Counted from the stretch's first letter, positions 1-11,735 are shown. The stretch: DNA of 64,000 nt from Geosiphon pyriformis (GCA_016748015.1 JAAOMT010000664.1:105395-169394), one strand, 5' to 3'. The notes: generated by a model from the letters alone, not told the origin. Translations and numbers: made by a program.

Positions 1-1132
1 CCACCCAAAGAACACTAGAATACTACTTTTGGCCTCGAATGAGAAAAGACATTCATGAATATGTCGAATCTTGTGATAGTTGTCAAAGAAGAGGAGAAAC
101 TCGCCCTACAGAACCTTTAAATTCAATCAAAGTTGGACAGCCTTTTGACAGAGTTGGTATCGATTTAGTCAGACCACTATCTATCACCACTCAAGGAAAC
201 CGTTATATTGCAGTAGCTGTAGACTATCTTACTAAATGGCCTGAAGCCAGAGCCATTCAATGAGCAGATGCAAAATCAGTAGCAAATTTCATCTACGAAG
301 ACATCATTTGTAGACATGAATGTCTAATTGAACTTTTATCCAATCAGGGAACACACTTTGTGAACAACCTGATACAAGAAATTTGTGAATGATTCAGTGT
401 CAAAAGACTTCTGTCTTTGCCTTACCATTCACAAACAAATGAACTTGTGGAACATTTTAACAGAACATTGTGTGAGTCATTAGCCAAAGTCTCAACCGAT
501 TTTGGGCAAGAATGAGATCTCTTTATTCCATCAGTGTTACTAGCATATAGGACATTAAAACAAAATACCACGAAACACACACCATTTGATTTAACTTATG
601 GAAGGATGACAACGTTACCAATTAGTTTCACAGTGGAAACATACCCAGCACAACCGATCGATAAAAACAATTTCCAAAAAATGCTTCAGCGAAGAGCCTA
701 CACTCTGCTTAGCACATTGGAAAGAAAATGACAAATAGCAGCCACCCATATTGAACACTCCCAAGCTCAACAAAAAGAATGGCATGATGACAAATTGTCT
801 TCAGTCACTAATAAATTCAAAATTGGAAACAAAGTTCTCTTACACAGAACTAAAGCTGAAAAACAATGGAGTGGAAAATTTGAAAATAAATGGGATGGAC
901 CATTCTTTATCCATGAAGTCCTAGACAATGAATCATACAAGCTAAGACTTGATGACAAAATCCTAGCAAAAGTTGCACATAGAGATTATTTGAAACACTA
1001 TCATTCCAGAAACAATCCTGAACTATTAATTTCACAAATTGGTACACATTCCCCTTTGATCAGTCCCGAAGATATTCCCCGAAACTTAGAACCAATAGTT
1101 GTCATTGAACAACCTTTCAACTTGAACACTTA
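1..1132 (+). pseudogene. L1 integrase (C-terminal pol region), broken
   Basis: One reading frame (codons starting at positions divisible by 3) covers the whole stretch but is broken by stops at 261-263, 390-392, 513-515 and 729-731, with no indel. It begins in the CxxC half of the HHCC zinc finger (CDSCQRRG, near 70-95), then shows the first catalytic Asp in GIDLVRPL (near 160), the second block as LLSNQGTHF (Asp changed to Asn, near 340) and the Glu in NELVEHFNRTL (near 440). The 795-1132 end carries the GPY/F-like module (WDGPFFIHEVL, YKLRLDDKIL). Sister copies have Arg or Trp at the stops that can be compared. Integrase would insert the cDNA into the host chromosome; this copy cannot be active. 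Confidence 0.9.
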
Positions 1133-1249
1133 ATTTAATTTTACTAGTTATTCTCTTATAATTTAGAACAATCTCACAAAAACAAAACAAAAATAACATA
1201 AAAACCCATAAACCAAAAATAAATTTTTATTTTTTTTCAAGTGCTTATA

Positions 1250-1926
1250 ATGACTATTACTCAAAACATTCAACAATTATCCCAAAAACTAATGTTAGCT
1301 TTAAAAACAATACCCGAATTATTCATTACTGTTACTGAAAACCACATAAATTATACCCAAACAGAAGTAGTTACAAATTTAGCCCCAAATTTACGAAAAT
1401 ATCACCCATATAAAAAGAACACAAGAAGTTATACTGGAATTCACCTGCCAGAACTTTTAAAGCTTGCTTTAAGAGAAAACCTAATGCTCACTCCGATTAG
1501 TATCCCACCAAATGCTACAAGTCAACAAAAACTTCAACTGTGTCTCAATGAGAAAAACACTGAATATCCTCCAATCTATAGATATTTTCACATTGGAAAA
1601 ACACTCTATGAATGGAAACTGGAACTTACAACAGCAAACCTCACAAAAGAAGCTATTCAGAAACAACTCCACAATGAATTCAAGACAACAGCTGGATCAA
1701 CAAACAGTCACTATAGGCTTAGATCTGCTCTTAGACTTTATGACCTATTCCACACCTGTGAAAACGTACTACAAAACCCAATTTTTCAACCTTTGAAGAT
1801 TTAATACATTGGAAAGCTTACAGAACTGAAATTTCAACAATTTTCAGACCAAATTTCTTCAATAATTTTGGATTATTATCTGGAAATAACAGACAGTACT
1901 TGGACTTCGACAGAGCTCAGTTTTGA
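1250..1926 (+). pseudogene. L1 ORF3, accessory protein of unknown function
   Basis: An open frame runs from ATG 1250 (MTITQNIQQL) to a stop at 1802-1804, about 184 codons; in-frame GTG 1241 is possible but ATG 1250 matches the start of ORF3 in other elements (MxIxxxIxxxxQxLxQ). A second open frame, shifted by -1 relative to the first, continues to 1926 and ends in DFDRAQF-stop, the same terminus seen in ORF3 of D, A, B, E and I. I read this as one gene with a frameshift near 1780-1795. No signal peptide, membrane segment or known enzyme motif is visible. It lies between pol and the 3' LTR, the place where env lies in retroviruses, but nothing supports an envelope function. Confidence 0.6.
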
Positions 1927-1937
1927 GGAGGAGGTTA
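1925..1937 (+). other. L1 polypurine tract
   Basis: The purine run GAGGAGGAGG plus TTA lies directly between the ORF3 stop and the TGTTA start of the LTR. This is the expected position of the plus-strand primer for reverse transcription. ORF3 terminates exactly at its edge. Confidence 0.75.
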
Positions 1938-2895
1938 TGTTACCAGACGAAATTAGAGATATCATTTAGCATGAAACTATCTCATAATTCTTATCATTAA
2001 TTAGCATATATTATTGTTTCAAATTATCACTTATTACATTAGCAAAGAATGTCCAAAATTATCATTTAATTAATAACCCAAATTGTACACAACACAAATG
2101 TAACCTAATTGTAATGATCAATCATGCAATACTCCAAACTATGTAACATTCAAAAGTTTGCCGAAATTCATAGAAATTCACCGAAATAATTGATAGTTCA
2201 CTGAAATATCTAATAGTTCGCAAATGTATTTTTAGTTCAGCAAAATTGTAGAAAATAGCAAAGTTCAAGTTCATAGAATAGTGTTATAACAAGTTATATA
2301 AAAGAAAAGCTTTTCTCTTCAAGAAAATGTATCTTACTTTAGATTTATCTCTTAAAACCGTTCCTATACACACAAAAATAAATAAATATCAAATAATTCG
2401 AAAAACCAAATTCTTTAATTATTGTACTTAGAAAATTCTCAAAACCCAACTAACATTTTTGAAATTGATTAGCTACCAATTTCAGTAAACTGTTAGTGAC
2501 TCCAGGCCTGAATAGAAAATGTTTTCTTTGATAAAATTCCTATTTCTTTTTACATTTCTTTTATTTATTTTTATTATTATTATAATCATTAGGGTAGCCT
2601 ACAGACAAGATTCCTGTAGAAAAGTTGACTTTCACAGCAAAGTAACTACACATTTTTAGTGAGCTTCCAAATGAGCAATTCTTGGGAAAGAGTTAACGTT
2701 TATTACAATGTAACTACATAAAGTAACTGGCAAGGAATTGGCCATTCCACTTATAAGCCCAGCAGTTCAAATTATAGGAGATAATTTGAAGATAAATTCA
2801 GTTACTGGAGGTTCAACCACATCCAGAAAACGTGAATTCACAGCAAATAAGTATCAACAACATTACAGAAAAGAGACCAAAAACCTCTGGTAACA
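1938..2895 (+). repeat. LTR family 2, 3' LTR of L1
   Basis: 958 bp bounded by TGTTACCAG and TCTGGTAACA. Homologous full-length copy on the minus strand at 49426-50386 (961 bp) and a 5'-truncated copy at about 42978-43704. Inside are a 20 bp tandem array (2161 onward) and a TATA box at 2294-2304. Confidence 0.85.
2161..2304 (+). promoter_or_regulatory. LTR2 tandem array plus TATA box
   Basis: Four consecutive 20 bp units start at 2161, 2181, 2201 and 2221, with shared features such as CCGAAAT/CTGAAAT at the start and AGTTCA/AGTTCG at the end. About 55 bp further on is TTATATAAAAG (2294-2304), a good TATA box. The layout suggests upstream activator sites and a core promoter in U3. Confidence 0.6.
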
Positions 2896-2968
2896 GTGCT
2901 TATGTGCTAACTATTACTTTCTTATTGGCCTACTATTTTTTATATCTGTTTTCTTTTTATGAATAACA
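2896..2968 (-). repeat. Remnant of 3' LTR of D
   Basis: Nearly identical to the right-hand end of the D 5' LTR (about 12015-12093), ending in TAACA at 2964-2968. The rest of this LTR was separated by the L1 insertion and lies outside the window. Confidence 0.8.
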
Positions 2969-2981
2969 TTATTTTTTCTTT

Positions 2982-3617
2982 TTAATATTGAGTTCCATCA
3001 AAATCTTTGTTTTGAATTAATTCTAGTACTTTTTTTTCAAGTATTGTTTGTTCAACTCTATTTCTCATATCTTCTACCTGTGTATTGTTTATTCTTCCCT
3101 ATTGGTTAATGGTTATGGTTTCCATGTTAGAGTGTAACAGTATTTTTGGATAGTTCTGAAATATGTTGTGTAATTAATACATTGTTTTAACATGTAATGT
3201 TAAATTTGTTTTCTTTCTGATAAATTCTTCAATTTGCTGTATTATGTTTTGGTTGAATATTCTCTTGGATTTATCGATATACAACTCCTGAATATTTAAC
3301 TTTTAACCTAACTGGTAGTATTAATATGATATTAGAAGTTGTTCTGTTCATTGTTTTCAATTTTTTTTTGTAAGCTCTTCTGTTAGTGCCATAATAAATA
3401 TTTTTCTAAAAGTGTTCTTTACTTTTTCTATTAAGTTATCTGTCCAGTTTTTATCATTCTTTGGTGGCTGCTGATATAGTGTATTTTTTGTCTTTCTTTG
3501 GGTGTTTTAATAGCAAATTATTTGGTTGTTAATAACAATTTTCATGTCTAACTGTTGTTGACTTAAGGCCTGGAACAATTGTTGAGCTATAGTGTGAATA
3601 TGATTTGGTATTTCCAT
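2982..3617 (-). pseudogene. D ORF3, accessory protein of unknown function
   Basis: ATG at 3617 begins MEIPNHIHTIAQQLFQ; the stop codon ends at 2982, giving a 636 bp frame (212 codons) that starts 54 nt after the pol stop (3671). Internal stops fall where the F copy reads through. The C-terminal third looks helical and charged and ends in FDGTQY, the D version of the shared DFDRAQY end. Only 13 nt separate its stop from the LTR. The product is not recognised; low-identity copies in E, A, B, I, J and L1 show it is a standard gene of these elements. Confidence 0.75.
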
Positions 3618-3670
3618 TTTTCTTGGTTGCTTTTGTCATGTGTACTGTGTCTTTATATACTTTTGATTGT

Positions 3671-5115
3671 TCAATTTGACGTGTTTGGTTTAATAACTAT
3701 AATTGGTTTTAGATCTCATGGAATTTCATCTGATTGAACTAGTATTCTTTGTACTTCCAGTTGTAGAATGTTATCGGTAGATGATGATACTATCTGATAA
3801 TATGGTTTCAATCAATTACCATGTGCTGCTTTGGCTAAGATTTTATTGTTCCATCTTAATTTATAAGCTCTATTTCCTAGAATTTCTTCTATGTGAAATG
3901 GTCCGTCCTATTTGGGGTCAAATTTTCCACTCCATTGTTTTTCCACTTTAGTATGATGTAGAAGTACTTTGTCTTCAATCTTGAATTCAACTGGTTTGTC
4001 TAGTAGTTGGTTATCATGTCTCTTTTTTTGTTTTTCTTGTAACTTTTGTATGTTGTCAGCTGCTTTTTGTCATCTGTTTTCTAGTGTTTCTATTAAGTCA
4101 TATGTTCTTTTCAACAATGTTTCTTGAAAATTATCTTCTGTTATTGGTTCAATTGGATATGTATTGACCTCTATCTCAACTGGTAATGTTGTTGTTTTAC
4201 TGTATACTAATTTAAATAATGTTGCTTATGTGGTATCTTGCTTTATTGTCCAATAAGCAAATAATACTGATGATATAAACAAATCTTATTCGTCCTGGTT
4301 TTTTTGGCTAATTTTGGCTATTGCTTCATATAGTGTTCTGTTGAACTTTTCCACTAACCCATTTGTTTGTAGATAATATGGTGATAATAGTAGTCTTTTT
4401 ATTCCAAATTTTTGGCTTAATTCTGCTAATGTTCTATTTACAAAATGAGTTCCTTGATCTGGATAATAATTTTTTTGGACATCCATGTCAACAGATCAAA
4501 TCTTAATAAATGAATTTGACAATGAATTCTGCATCTGCTCTTTAAATGGCTTTTGCTTCTGGCCATTTAGTGAGATAGTTCATGGCTACTGCAATATATC
4601 TGTTGCCTCTGCTGGTAATTATTAATGGTCCAACTAAGTCAATTCCAATGTAATCAAATAGTTTTCCCACTTTGATTGGTCTTAACAGTTCACTGAATTT
4701 TGTTTCTCCTCTTCTTTGATAAGCATCACAATTTTGAACATATTGGATGATGTCTGGATATATTGATGGCCAATAATATTTTTTTCTAGTTTTTTCCATG
4801 ATTGCTTCTTTATAAAAATGTCCTGCTGTTGGATCTGAGTACATGTTGAACAATATTGTCTCTTTTTCCAGTTCTGTAATTACTCTTGTTGGTTGGTTTG
4901 AAGTTCTTCTGTTTTTCTGGTAAAGTATATTTTAATGATTGATAAAATATTTTGATTGTTGTTTTATGTTGTTTTGTTCTTTTTGAGATAATTTCTCCTT
5001 GAACAATTGGGTATTCATATAATGTTGAAGTTGTTGGTATTTTTGTATATTCATCTTTTGTTATATTTTTGAGTTGAAATGTTTTTAGATTTGTCTCATT
5101 CGTGACAAACCGTCA
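3671..5115 (-). pseudogene. D integrase
   Basis: Read on the minus strand: a linker, the zinc-finger end (NCDAYQRRGE near 4720, second Cys of CxxC changed to Tyr), GIDLVGPL (near 4640), the DQGTHFV block (near 4450) and NGLVEKFNRTL with the catalytic Glu (near 4350). It ends with the GPY/F-like segment (KQWSGKFDPK, YKLRWNNKIL; 3800-3960) and a pol stop at 3671. Several stops and a frame change near 4500 disable it. No chromodomain is visible, so targeting specificity cannot be inferred. Confidence 0.85.
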
Positions 5116-6530
5116 GCATTTTTATTGTCTTTTCCTTTTTTATAATATACTGTATAATTGAATAGTGAAAGTTCTATTTTCCATCTGACATAGCAGTTGT
5201 CTCCAAATTCTTACTTTTGGATTGAAGTCAATCCTTTGTGATCCGTATATATTTCAAACTTTTGGCTCAAGTATTTTTTCTATTTCATGATTGTCCAATA
5301 GATTGCTAAGTGTTTTAATGCTGGTGTTTTATAGTTCTTTTCAGCTGGACTTAAGCTTCTACTGGTGTAAGTTACTGGATGTTCTCTTCCATCTGGTTCT
5401 TTTTGTGATAGTACTGCTCCCAATGCTTGGTCTGATACATCAGTGGTGATTATGAATGGTTTGTTGTGATCTGAATACATTAATACTGGAGCTTGGATAA
5501 GCTTTCTTTTTAATGTGTCAAACACTTTTTGTTGAGCTTTAGTCTATTTATACTTCACATTTTTGGTTTGTAAATAATAGAATAGCTGAGCTAGTTTAGA
5601 AAAGTCTTTGATAAAGTGGTGATAATAGTCTGCAAATTCCAAAAATGCTCTTAGTTCTGGCAAGTTTGTTGGTATTGAAAAGTTTTTTACTATTGTAATC
5701 TTATCTGAATCTGTCTTGATATCATTTTTGCTCACTATATGTCCCAAAAATTTGAGTTCGGTTTTTCCAAAGAAACATTTGGTTGCATTTAGCTTTAATC
5801 TGGCTCTTCTTAGTTTTTCGAACACTTGTTGGAGATGATGCAGATGATCATTGAATGTTTTTGAGAACATATTGGTGTTATCTAAGTATATGACTACTGA
5901 TTTCTATAGTAGTCCAGTATATACAATTTCTATAAGTCATTGGAAAATGGCTGGTGCATTCATTAAGCCGAATAGCATTACTTCAAATTCAAAGTTTCCT
6001 TCTCGAATTGTGAAAGCTGTTTTCTCTTTGTCTTCTAGTTTCATAGCTACTTACCAGTAATTACTGTTTAAGTCTAGTGTCAAGAACCATTTATTTTCTC
6101 CAAAAGTGTTGAACAGCTCTTGAATCTTGGGTGTTGGATAGTTATCACCTTTGATTACTCTATTCAGTTTCTAATAATCCATGCAAAAGCAGATTTTCCC
6201 ATTTTTTTTCTGGACTAGTACCATTGGTAATGACCATGGACTCATTGATAGCTGAATTAACTTATTGTTAAGCATCTGATTAATTTCTTGATGAATAATC
6301 TCATGACTAGCTGGTAGTACTCTGTATGCTCTTTGTTTTATTGGCATTGCATCCCCAGTCTTGATTTGGTGCTAGATAATATTGATGCAGCCAAATTCAT
6401 TTTCACTTGCAAAGATGTCATTGAAATTGTTGAGTAACATCTTTAGCTGCATTTGTTGGAGTGGGTCTAGATTCCCCATGTTTATCTGTTCCAATTGTTC
6501 TGGTTAGAATAGATAACATTTGCTTCATCT
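5116..6530 (-). pseudogene. D reverse transcriptase and RNase H
   Basis: RT motifs are readable: VLVQKKNGKI (near 6210), KLNRV (6165), LDLNSNYW (6060), FEVMLFGLMNAP (5970) and the active site YLDN at 5877-5888, where family members A and B have YLDD. The palm/thumb region continues in one frame to about 5544. RNase H follows (TTDVSDQALGAVLSQ near 5430; ADGLSRM near 5105). Stops replace Gln or Trp at several points. Loss of the second catalytic Asp alone would abolish polymerisation. Confidence 0.9.
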
Positions 6531-7560
6531 GTAAATAGTTTATGATGTGATGTCTACATATCTGCAAAGCTGTGGAAAATTTGGAATGTGGTTTGGTGGT
6601 TGATCTTCAACTTTGGTGGTTAAATATCCAATGATAGTTCTTTTTGGTATTTCAATGACATTTCCTGTTGTGTTGTAGATGAAAATTTTGATATTTTTGG
6701 GGCTTTTGGCTGATATGTAGAGATTAGTGAGTCCAATCTCTCTTAATTTGCAAATAGTGGCTTCTGTTTCAAACAACTGAGCTTGATTCTTTACTTCTCT
6801 TTTTATGGTTAACATATATTGATCATATGGTGGAATGGAAATTGTTTGACAGGTTGAGATAATTTCTTCTTTGTCAATAACTTCTTCTTCTGTCATATTA
6901 ATTGGTATGTCTATTCTATCTGTTGATCTGAATCCCTGTATCCTTCTAGCTGTAATCCCTAGTTCTTTCCTGTTTCCCACTGAGACTAATTGAGCTATTT
7001 TTATCAAAGGTAGAAATATTGTCTATGCTATCTTTTCATTTGGATCTATAGTATATGCTTTTTCTGAGTCATTTTGTAGCATAGCAATGATATTTCTTAT
7101 GTATTCTGCATCAATTATTTTTTCTCTGATCCCTTTTTTTGTTAAACTACTTCTGGATGCTAGTTGAACCATTATTGTTGCTAGAATTTCTAGTGCTATT
7201 TTCAGATCAATGCAAGTGCACAAATGTGGTTCCAATTTGATGGGATCTTTCCCTGAATATCTCAGATCAAACCCTGTATCAATATTATGCACATATTTAG
7301 ACATAATACCTTTGTTATTTTCACTAAACCATTTCAGTTCTTGTTCCTTGGTGAGATCAGGCAGTGTAATATATGCTTTGGGGTTTGAATTGGAGTCCAA
7401 ATCATTGTTATTTTTGTTGCCATATTGAGTGGAACTGGAACCATTGTTTTTATCGTCATCATTGTCAAAGTTTGAATCAGGATTGAAAGTTGATTCTGAT
7501 TCTAATGCACAATTGCTGATTGGTTCTTCCTTTTCTGAGATCATGTAGATCATGTGTGGT
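6531..7560 (-). pseudogene. D dUTPase domain and pre-RT linker of pol
   Basis: The five trimeric dUTPase motifs can be located: 1 TGFDLRY (near 7270), 2 SRSSLTKKG (7150), 3 IIDAEYIRN (7105, both flanking Gly lost), 4 EKIA then a stop where others have Gln (7035), and 5 QGFRSTDR (others GFGSTG-like; 6925). A two-codon gap before motif 3 removes residues present in F and A. The domain lies between an acidic Asn/Asp-rich spacer and a linker ending at the RT. It would hydrolyse dUTP and limit uracil in cDNA; this copy is dead. See the A copy for the best version. Confidence 0.8.
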
Positions 7561-8420
7561 GGTGGATTGTAAATGAGGTCACACTTATTACAATATTAGA
7601 AGTCACATGGAATTAGGCAATGTTGACACAGTCGAGTGTTTAATTGCTCTAAGCATTGCTCTTGTTCTTCTCTTGTGGGCACTAATCACTGATAATGTTT
7701 ATGGAATTCTTCCAGGTCATTCTTAATGTTGCCAAAGACATTGAAAGTTTGGATGTATTCAGGTTCAGAAAGAGATAGAGGATTGTTTTTGATTTTCAGT
7801 AGTTTGCTGGTTGTTGCGCCTTCTGTTTTTGTGTATGCCATTCTTCAGAGTTCATGTTTGTCATAGAGATATCCTTCCAATTGTCATAATGCTTTTTTCC
7901 AGGCATTATTAATTGGTGTTCTCTTGAATACTCAGTTGTTGATTAGGATCATATACTAATACATCTCATCATACTTTCCTCCACGTCCAGAAATGTTATT
8001 TCACATTTCTTTGTTAGGTAAAATAGTTCCACAGACAAGACACAGTTCATTGTCTTATTTTTTTTGCTATTTTGGTTGTCCAAAGCATTCTATAACACAT
8101 GGGTGACAGTAAAACTTGGTTGCCATTTGATATTTCTCATCGTCATCACAACATGTGCCCATTGATGACAATTTCTTGTCACAATTGATACATATGAGTT
8201 TTGGTCGATAATAGGTAGATTGTTAAGGTGTAGTGTAGGTGTAATAATTATAAGTGGTGCTAATAGATGTTGTTCCTTTTTTCTTTTTCTTTTCCCTTGT
8301 CAGTCTTTTCCCACTCCCAAGTTGATGAGTTGTCTTGGTTATTATCAGTTTTCTAGGCTTGGTTGGTATTCCAAGTAAGTTCTTCCTTTTGCTTTTCTTT
8401 GTTGTTGTCATCCCAGGAGA
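7561..8420 (-). pseudogene. D cysteine-rich linker of pol
   Basis: Between protease and dUTPase there is a Cys/His-rich segment: ICINCDKKLSSMG then CC, FYCHPCVIECFG (near 8110), CLVCGTILPNK (near 8040) and further down LCQHCLIPCDF with YCNKCDLIY (near 7590). The CxxC pairs suggest two or more zinc sites. It is preceded by a Lys/Glu-rich, A-rich tract (about 8265-8295) where the reading frame changes by one relative to gag-protease. Several stops. I do not know this domain's role; RNA or protein binding is a guess. Confidence 0.6.
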
Positions 8421-8639
8421 GTATCAGCAGCAACTTGTTGTGGTCTTTGTCAGTCCAGAACACTTAATAGGCTTCTCAGATAGGTTTCTTCTCTTCTTCC
8501 TCAAATTCAATAAGAGGTGCTGATATGTTAAAGGTTTTGAAATGGCCACACGTGGCTGGTATTCATGTGTGTTAACCATTCTGGCTGAGTTGGAGTTCCT
8601 GCATCATCCAGTTAAGTATGGCATTGGTTTTAGCTAACC

Positions 8640-9160
8640 AGTCATTTCTTATCAATGTATGATATTGAGTTGCTTTTATCACTAAGACTTTGATGAGAAT
8701 GATGATGCTATTGACTTCAAAAGAAAAGTCATCAATTTCACCAATAGGAATTTTAGTTGCCCCATCAGCAGTGATTATGCAAGTGCTAGCAGCACGATCA
8801 ACTCAGCAACCTAATTGGTCCATGAGTTGTCATGTAATGATGCTCCCAGCTGATCCACTGTCTAGTATCAGCTTAATGACATAACTATCAACCTTTACAT
8901 CAGTGTACATAGCAGTAATCAGTTTGGTGTCAAGAACAGCTCTACTAAATAATAGGACTATTGTGGTTACCTCAAGTTCAAAAGGAAAAATAGCTGCTAA
9001 AGATTTGTCATGAGAGATGGTTGCTGGTGGAATATTACTAGTAAGTAACTGTTTTTGACTGGATTCTGGGTTGTTAAATGTGGCATCTTCTGGGGTAACC
9101 AGGAGACTTAAATAGAATTGAAAATTTGGATTTTGGGTGTACCCAATGCCCAAATTCTAT
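8640..9160 (-). pseudogene. D retropepsin-like protease
   Basis: The catalytic loop is intact as LILDSGSAGSIIT (near 8850-8885), followed after a stop by QLMDQLG, IITADGATKIPIGEIDDF and VLVIKATQYHTL, the second half of a retropepsin fold. It is in the same frame as gag upstream (9589-10506), so Gag-Pro was probably one polyprotein. The N-terminal part (NNPESSQKQLLTSNIPPAT) is well conserved between copies and probably contains processing sites, which I cannot place. Confidence 0.8.
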
Positions 9161-11230
9161 TGTCAAAATCCCAATTGTTGCATTGAAGAACTGAGGATCA
9201 ATTGATGGACTACTATTGACAATCTCCAGCTTTGTTGTGTCAGTTTCAGCCTTTGAATTCTGTTTTGAGGTAAGTTCTATGGCAGTGTTTGAATTAGTTG
9301 GGGCTAATAAATTACTTAAGGTTGTAACTGATAAATAGGTTGAGACTGTAGTTGATAAATGACAGAATTTGTTGGCTGATAAGTTGGTGGTTGATAGATT
9401 GGCTGTTGTATCATAGGTAGGTAATTCAGTTAATATGGTGCCAGGTTGGGTTGATAATTTGGAGCTTAAAACCAGCAATTGGGGTTTCGATATTGATTTC
9501 CCAATCGTGAGTTATTATTATAAAATCAGCAGTCGGTTCTAATGTGTCCTTGTTTACCACAGTTATGGCAGACACGTGTTTCTTGTTACTATGGCTGATT
9601 TAATGATGGACACAACTGATTTTGGAAATGATTTGTGTTTCCTGGATTATTGCGCCATTGTGGTGATTGATAAATTGCATGATTGTTAGCTAAGTATCTT
9701 TCCAATTTCTGATTAATTGATTCACTAAGTTGTTTTAATTTGGAATCCAAGTTAAATGATTCATTTATGACTAGGTTAATAGCTTGGGCATGGTTTGCTT
9801 CAAGTTCTGCCAATTCAAAATCTCTTATATTGGTAACTGCATTTTGAGGAGTTTGTGGGTGCATTAGGCATATGCGTTGAAGAAGACTACTGTGCAGTCC
9901 ACAGATGAACTGGTTTAGAATCTGTGGCACTGTAAAATAATCAGCCTGAATTGCTTGAATTTGGCACAAGTTTCTGTAGAAGCATTCCAAGTAAGTGGTA
10001 ACTGCTTCAGTTTTTCTTTGTTTAATTGTAGTAAAAGCATTGACCAGATGATTAATGCTGTTATTATTACTGAAATATCCCAAAAATGCAGTTTTAAATT
10101 TCTGGAATGTTTGAGGTTTAATGGCTAGACTTTGATACCATGAATTGGCAGTATCTTGTAGAAAATAGGGAATCACTTGAAGGGCTCTGTTGTCGTTTCA
10201 CCCATTGGCTATGATGGCTTTTTCCACATAATTAAGCCATACTTGGGTGTCATCTTTTTCACCAGTAAATTTCTCTATTTTAGCAATTGAAGTGTAAGCC
10301 ATTGGTTGTTGTTGTGGTTGCTGCTGGATTTGTTGTTGGGGTAGCAGTTGTGACTGTTGTTGCTGTTTGGCAATTGGTAGAGCTGGTGGTGAATTAATCA
10401 CAATTACTGGAGGTAAGTGTTGGTTAATTATGTTAGAGTTTTGATTGTTCTGATTTTTCAGAGTTTGATTAACCAGAGTTTTAATTTCTGAATTTTCTAG
10501 AATCAAGTTTTGCTTGTTAACTTCCTAATTGCTACTTTTTTCTTTCTCAGAGTCAGTTATTTCCCAAGGACTAACAGCTCTGAAATCTGGTTGTGGTGGT
10601 GGTGATCGAATTCTTGATGGTGTTAGGGATTATAATTTAAATCTTTCGAAAAAATTGCTATATGTTCCTAATAACTCTGCTTTCTTTTGTTTACTTTGAA
10701 ATGAGATTTTGTTTAGCAGTGTTGTCATGCTTGCTGTAGCTGTGCTTATTATATTGATAGTGCTTTTAGGTGTGTGATAATATGATGGATTAGCAGATAA
10801 ATCAAATCTTTGTTTCTTCCAAGTGGGTAGTTGGATTTGTTTTGGTGTTCCTGCTGGTGTTTGTAACTTTCCTTTTCCTTTGTTGGCAAAAGTAATAGGA
10901 AATTTCTGTTTGGTGTATTTTTTAATTTCCTTGTTTATTTCTGTAATTAGAGGTGCAAATAAGTAGTTTTATGAAAAAGTGGTGCTTTGGAGCAATTCAC
11001 TGAAGAAGTTGTTAAAGGTAGATTCTGGATCTCTTTGGTCTCTTAAATAGTATACAATTCTCTCATTGACATACCAATTGAAAGCTGATTCTGTTGGCCA
11101 ACTATTATTTGTTAATCTGAAATGAGTATAATAATATTAAAATAAAGATTTTGCAAATCCCAAGTGGTTTGTTCCTATTTTTTCAGATTCTGCCACTGTT
11201 TGGATGGAGTTGTTGGTGCTGGTTCTCTGT
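9161..11230 (-). pseudogene. D Gag
   Basis: N-terminal region of unknown fold (10560-11190; GKGKLQTPAGTPKQIQLP), a Gln/Pro-rich hinge (10300-10400), the retrotransposon Gag domain (9640-10290; FTGEKDDTQVWLNYVEKAI, WYQSLAIKPQTFQKFKTAF, TYLECFYRNLCQIQAIQADYF), a perfect CX2CX4HX4C zinc knuckle CHNCGKQGHIRTDC at 9529-9570, then a QP/YQP repetitive tail. Few stops. The frame is open from a TGA in the primer-binding region (about 11245) and contains no ATG before the conserved VAESE-like start near 11185. Gag would form the virus-like particle and bind RNA. Confidence 0.85.
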
Positions 11231-11241
11231 AAAATTATATC

Positions 11242-11258
11242 TCACAGAAAGCACCAAA
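11242..11258 (-). other. D primer-binding site
   Basis: Minus strand directly after the LTR reads TTTGGTGCTTTCTGTGAG. The core TGGTGCTC/TCTGTGAG recurs next to LTR families 1, 2 and 3 in this window, so it should pair with the 3' end of a host tRNA ending in GCACCA. I could not identify the tRNA. Confidence 0.65.
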
Positions 11259-11662
11259 TGTTACAGATAATTATTTGAGTCTCAAAGCAAATAACAAATC
11301 TGTAACTTGGTGCTTAATTAGTATTTTGGTGTAAATATCTGAAGGTTTTATTGATCTGAAGGTTTGTTGTAGAGTTCTTTGTATAATAAACAAAGATTTA
11401 GCAATTGTTTTCAGTAGCCTCCCAGAATTACAATTCCATTGAATTTCTTTCTTAGTGTGGTGGCTGGTAATCCTCCTAGTAAGCTATCCTCAAATCTATG
11501 AGTGTTCTACTTTTGTTTCACAGGTTTTTTACCAGTCACTATGATGTCTGTATCTCAGCACTTAATCCTTAATCAATTTAGTAAAATCACAGAAATAACA
11601 AAAAAAATAAAATAAAAAAAGATAAAGAAATAACAAAAGCAATTGCAAGTTAGTATCCTGCC

Positions 11663-11735
11663 AATAGCCATGATCAAGAGCTATTATTCCAGTGTGGTTA
11701 AGTATCAATTACTATCAACATAAAGTGTTGATAGT
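11663..11735. promoter_or_regulatory. Two conserved stem-loops in LTR1 of D
   Basis: First: AATAGC (11663-11668) pairs with GCTATT (11680-11685) around an 11 nt loop. Second: ACTATCAACA / TGTTGATAGT (11711-11735) is a perfect 10 bp stem with a 5 nt loop TAAAG. Both recur at the same place in the LTRs of E, F, A, B, I and J. They lie downstream of the TATA box in element sense, so they would be in the RNA leader. Confidence 0.6.

Larger units (their letters stand above)
1..2895 (+). mobile_element. Gypsy-type LTR retrotransposon L1, 3' part
   Basis: Contains in order the integrase end of pol, a separate ORF3, a purine tract and a 958 bp LTR of family 2 (TGTTA...TAACA). The 5' part lies outside the window. 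Its right LTR end sits inside the 3' LTR of element D: the D sequence resumes at 2896 with the same bases that continue the D 5' LTR near 12015. L1 therefore inserted into D and is the younger of the two. The presumed 5 bp target duplication after 2895 is gtgct; its partner is off the left edge. Confidence 0.85.

Noticed and set aside
1250-1926. ORF3 as an envelope gene
   Set aside because: Position fits, but no signal peptide, furin-like site or transmembrane helix is visible in any copy.
7210-7428. Plus-strand frames opposite D, F and A pol (for example 7210-7428, 23332-23625, 30762-31121)
   Set aside because: They are antisense shadows of well-supported pol or protease frames and show no independent conservation.
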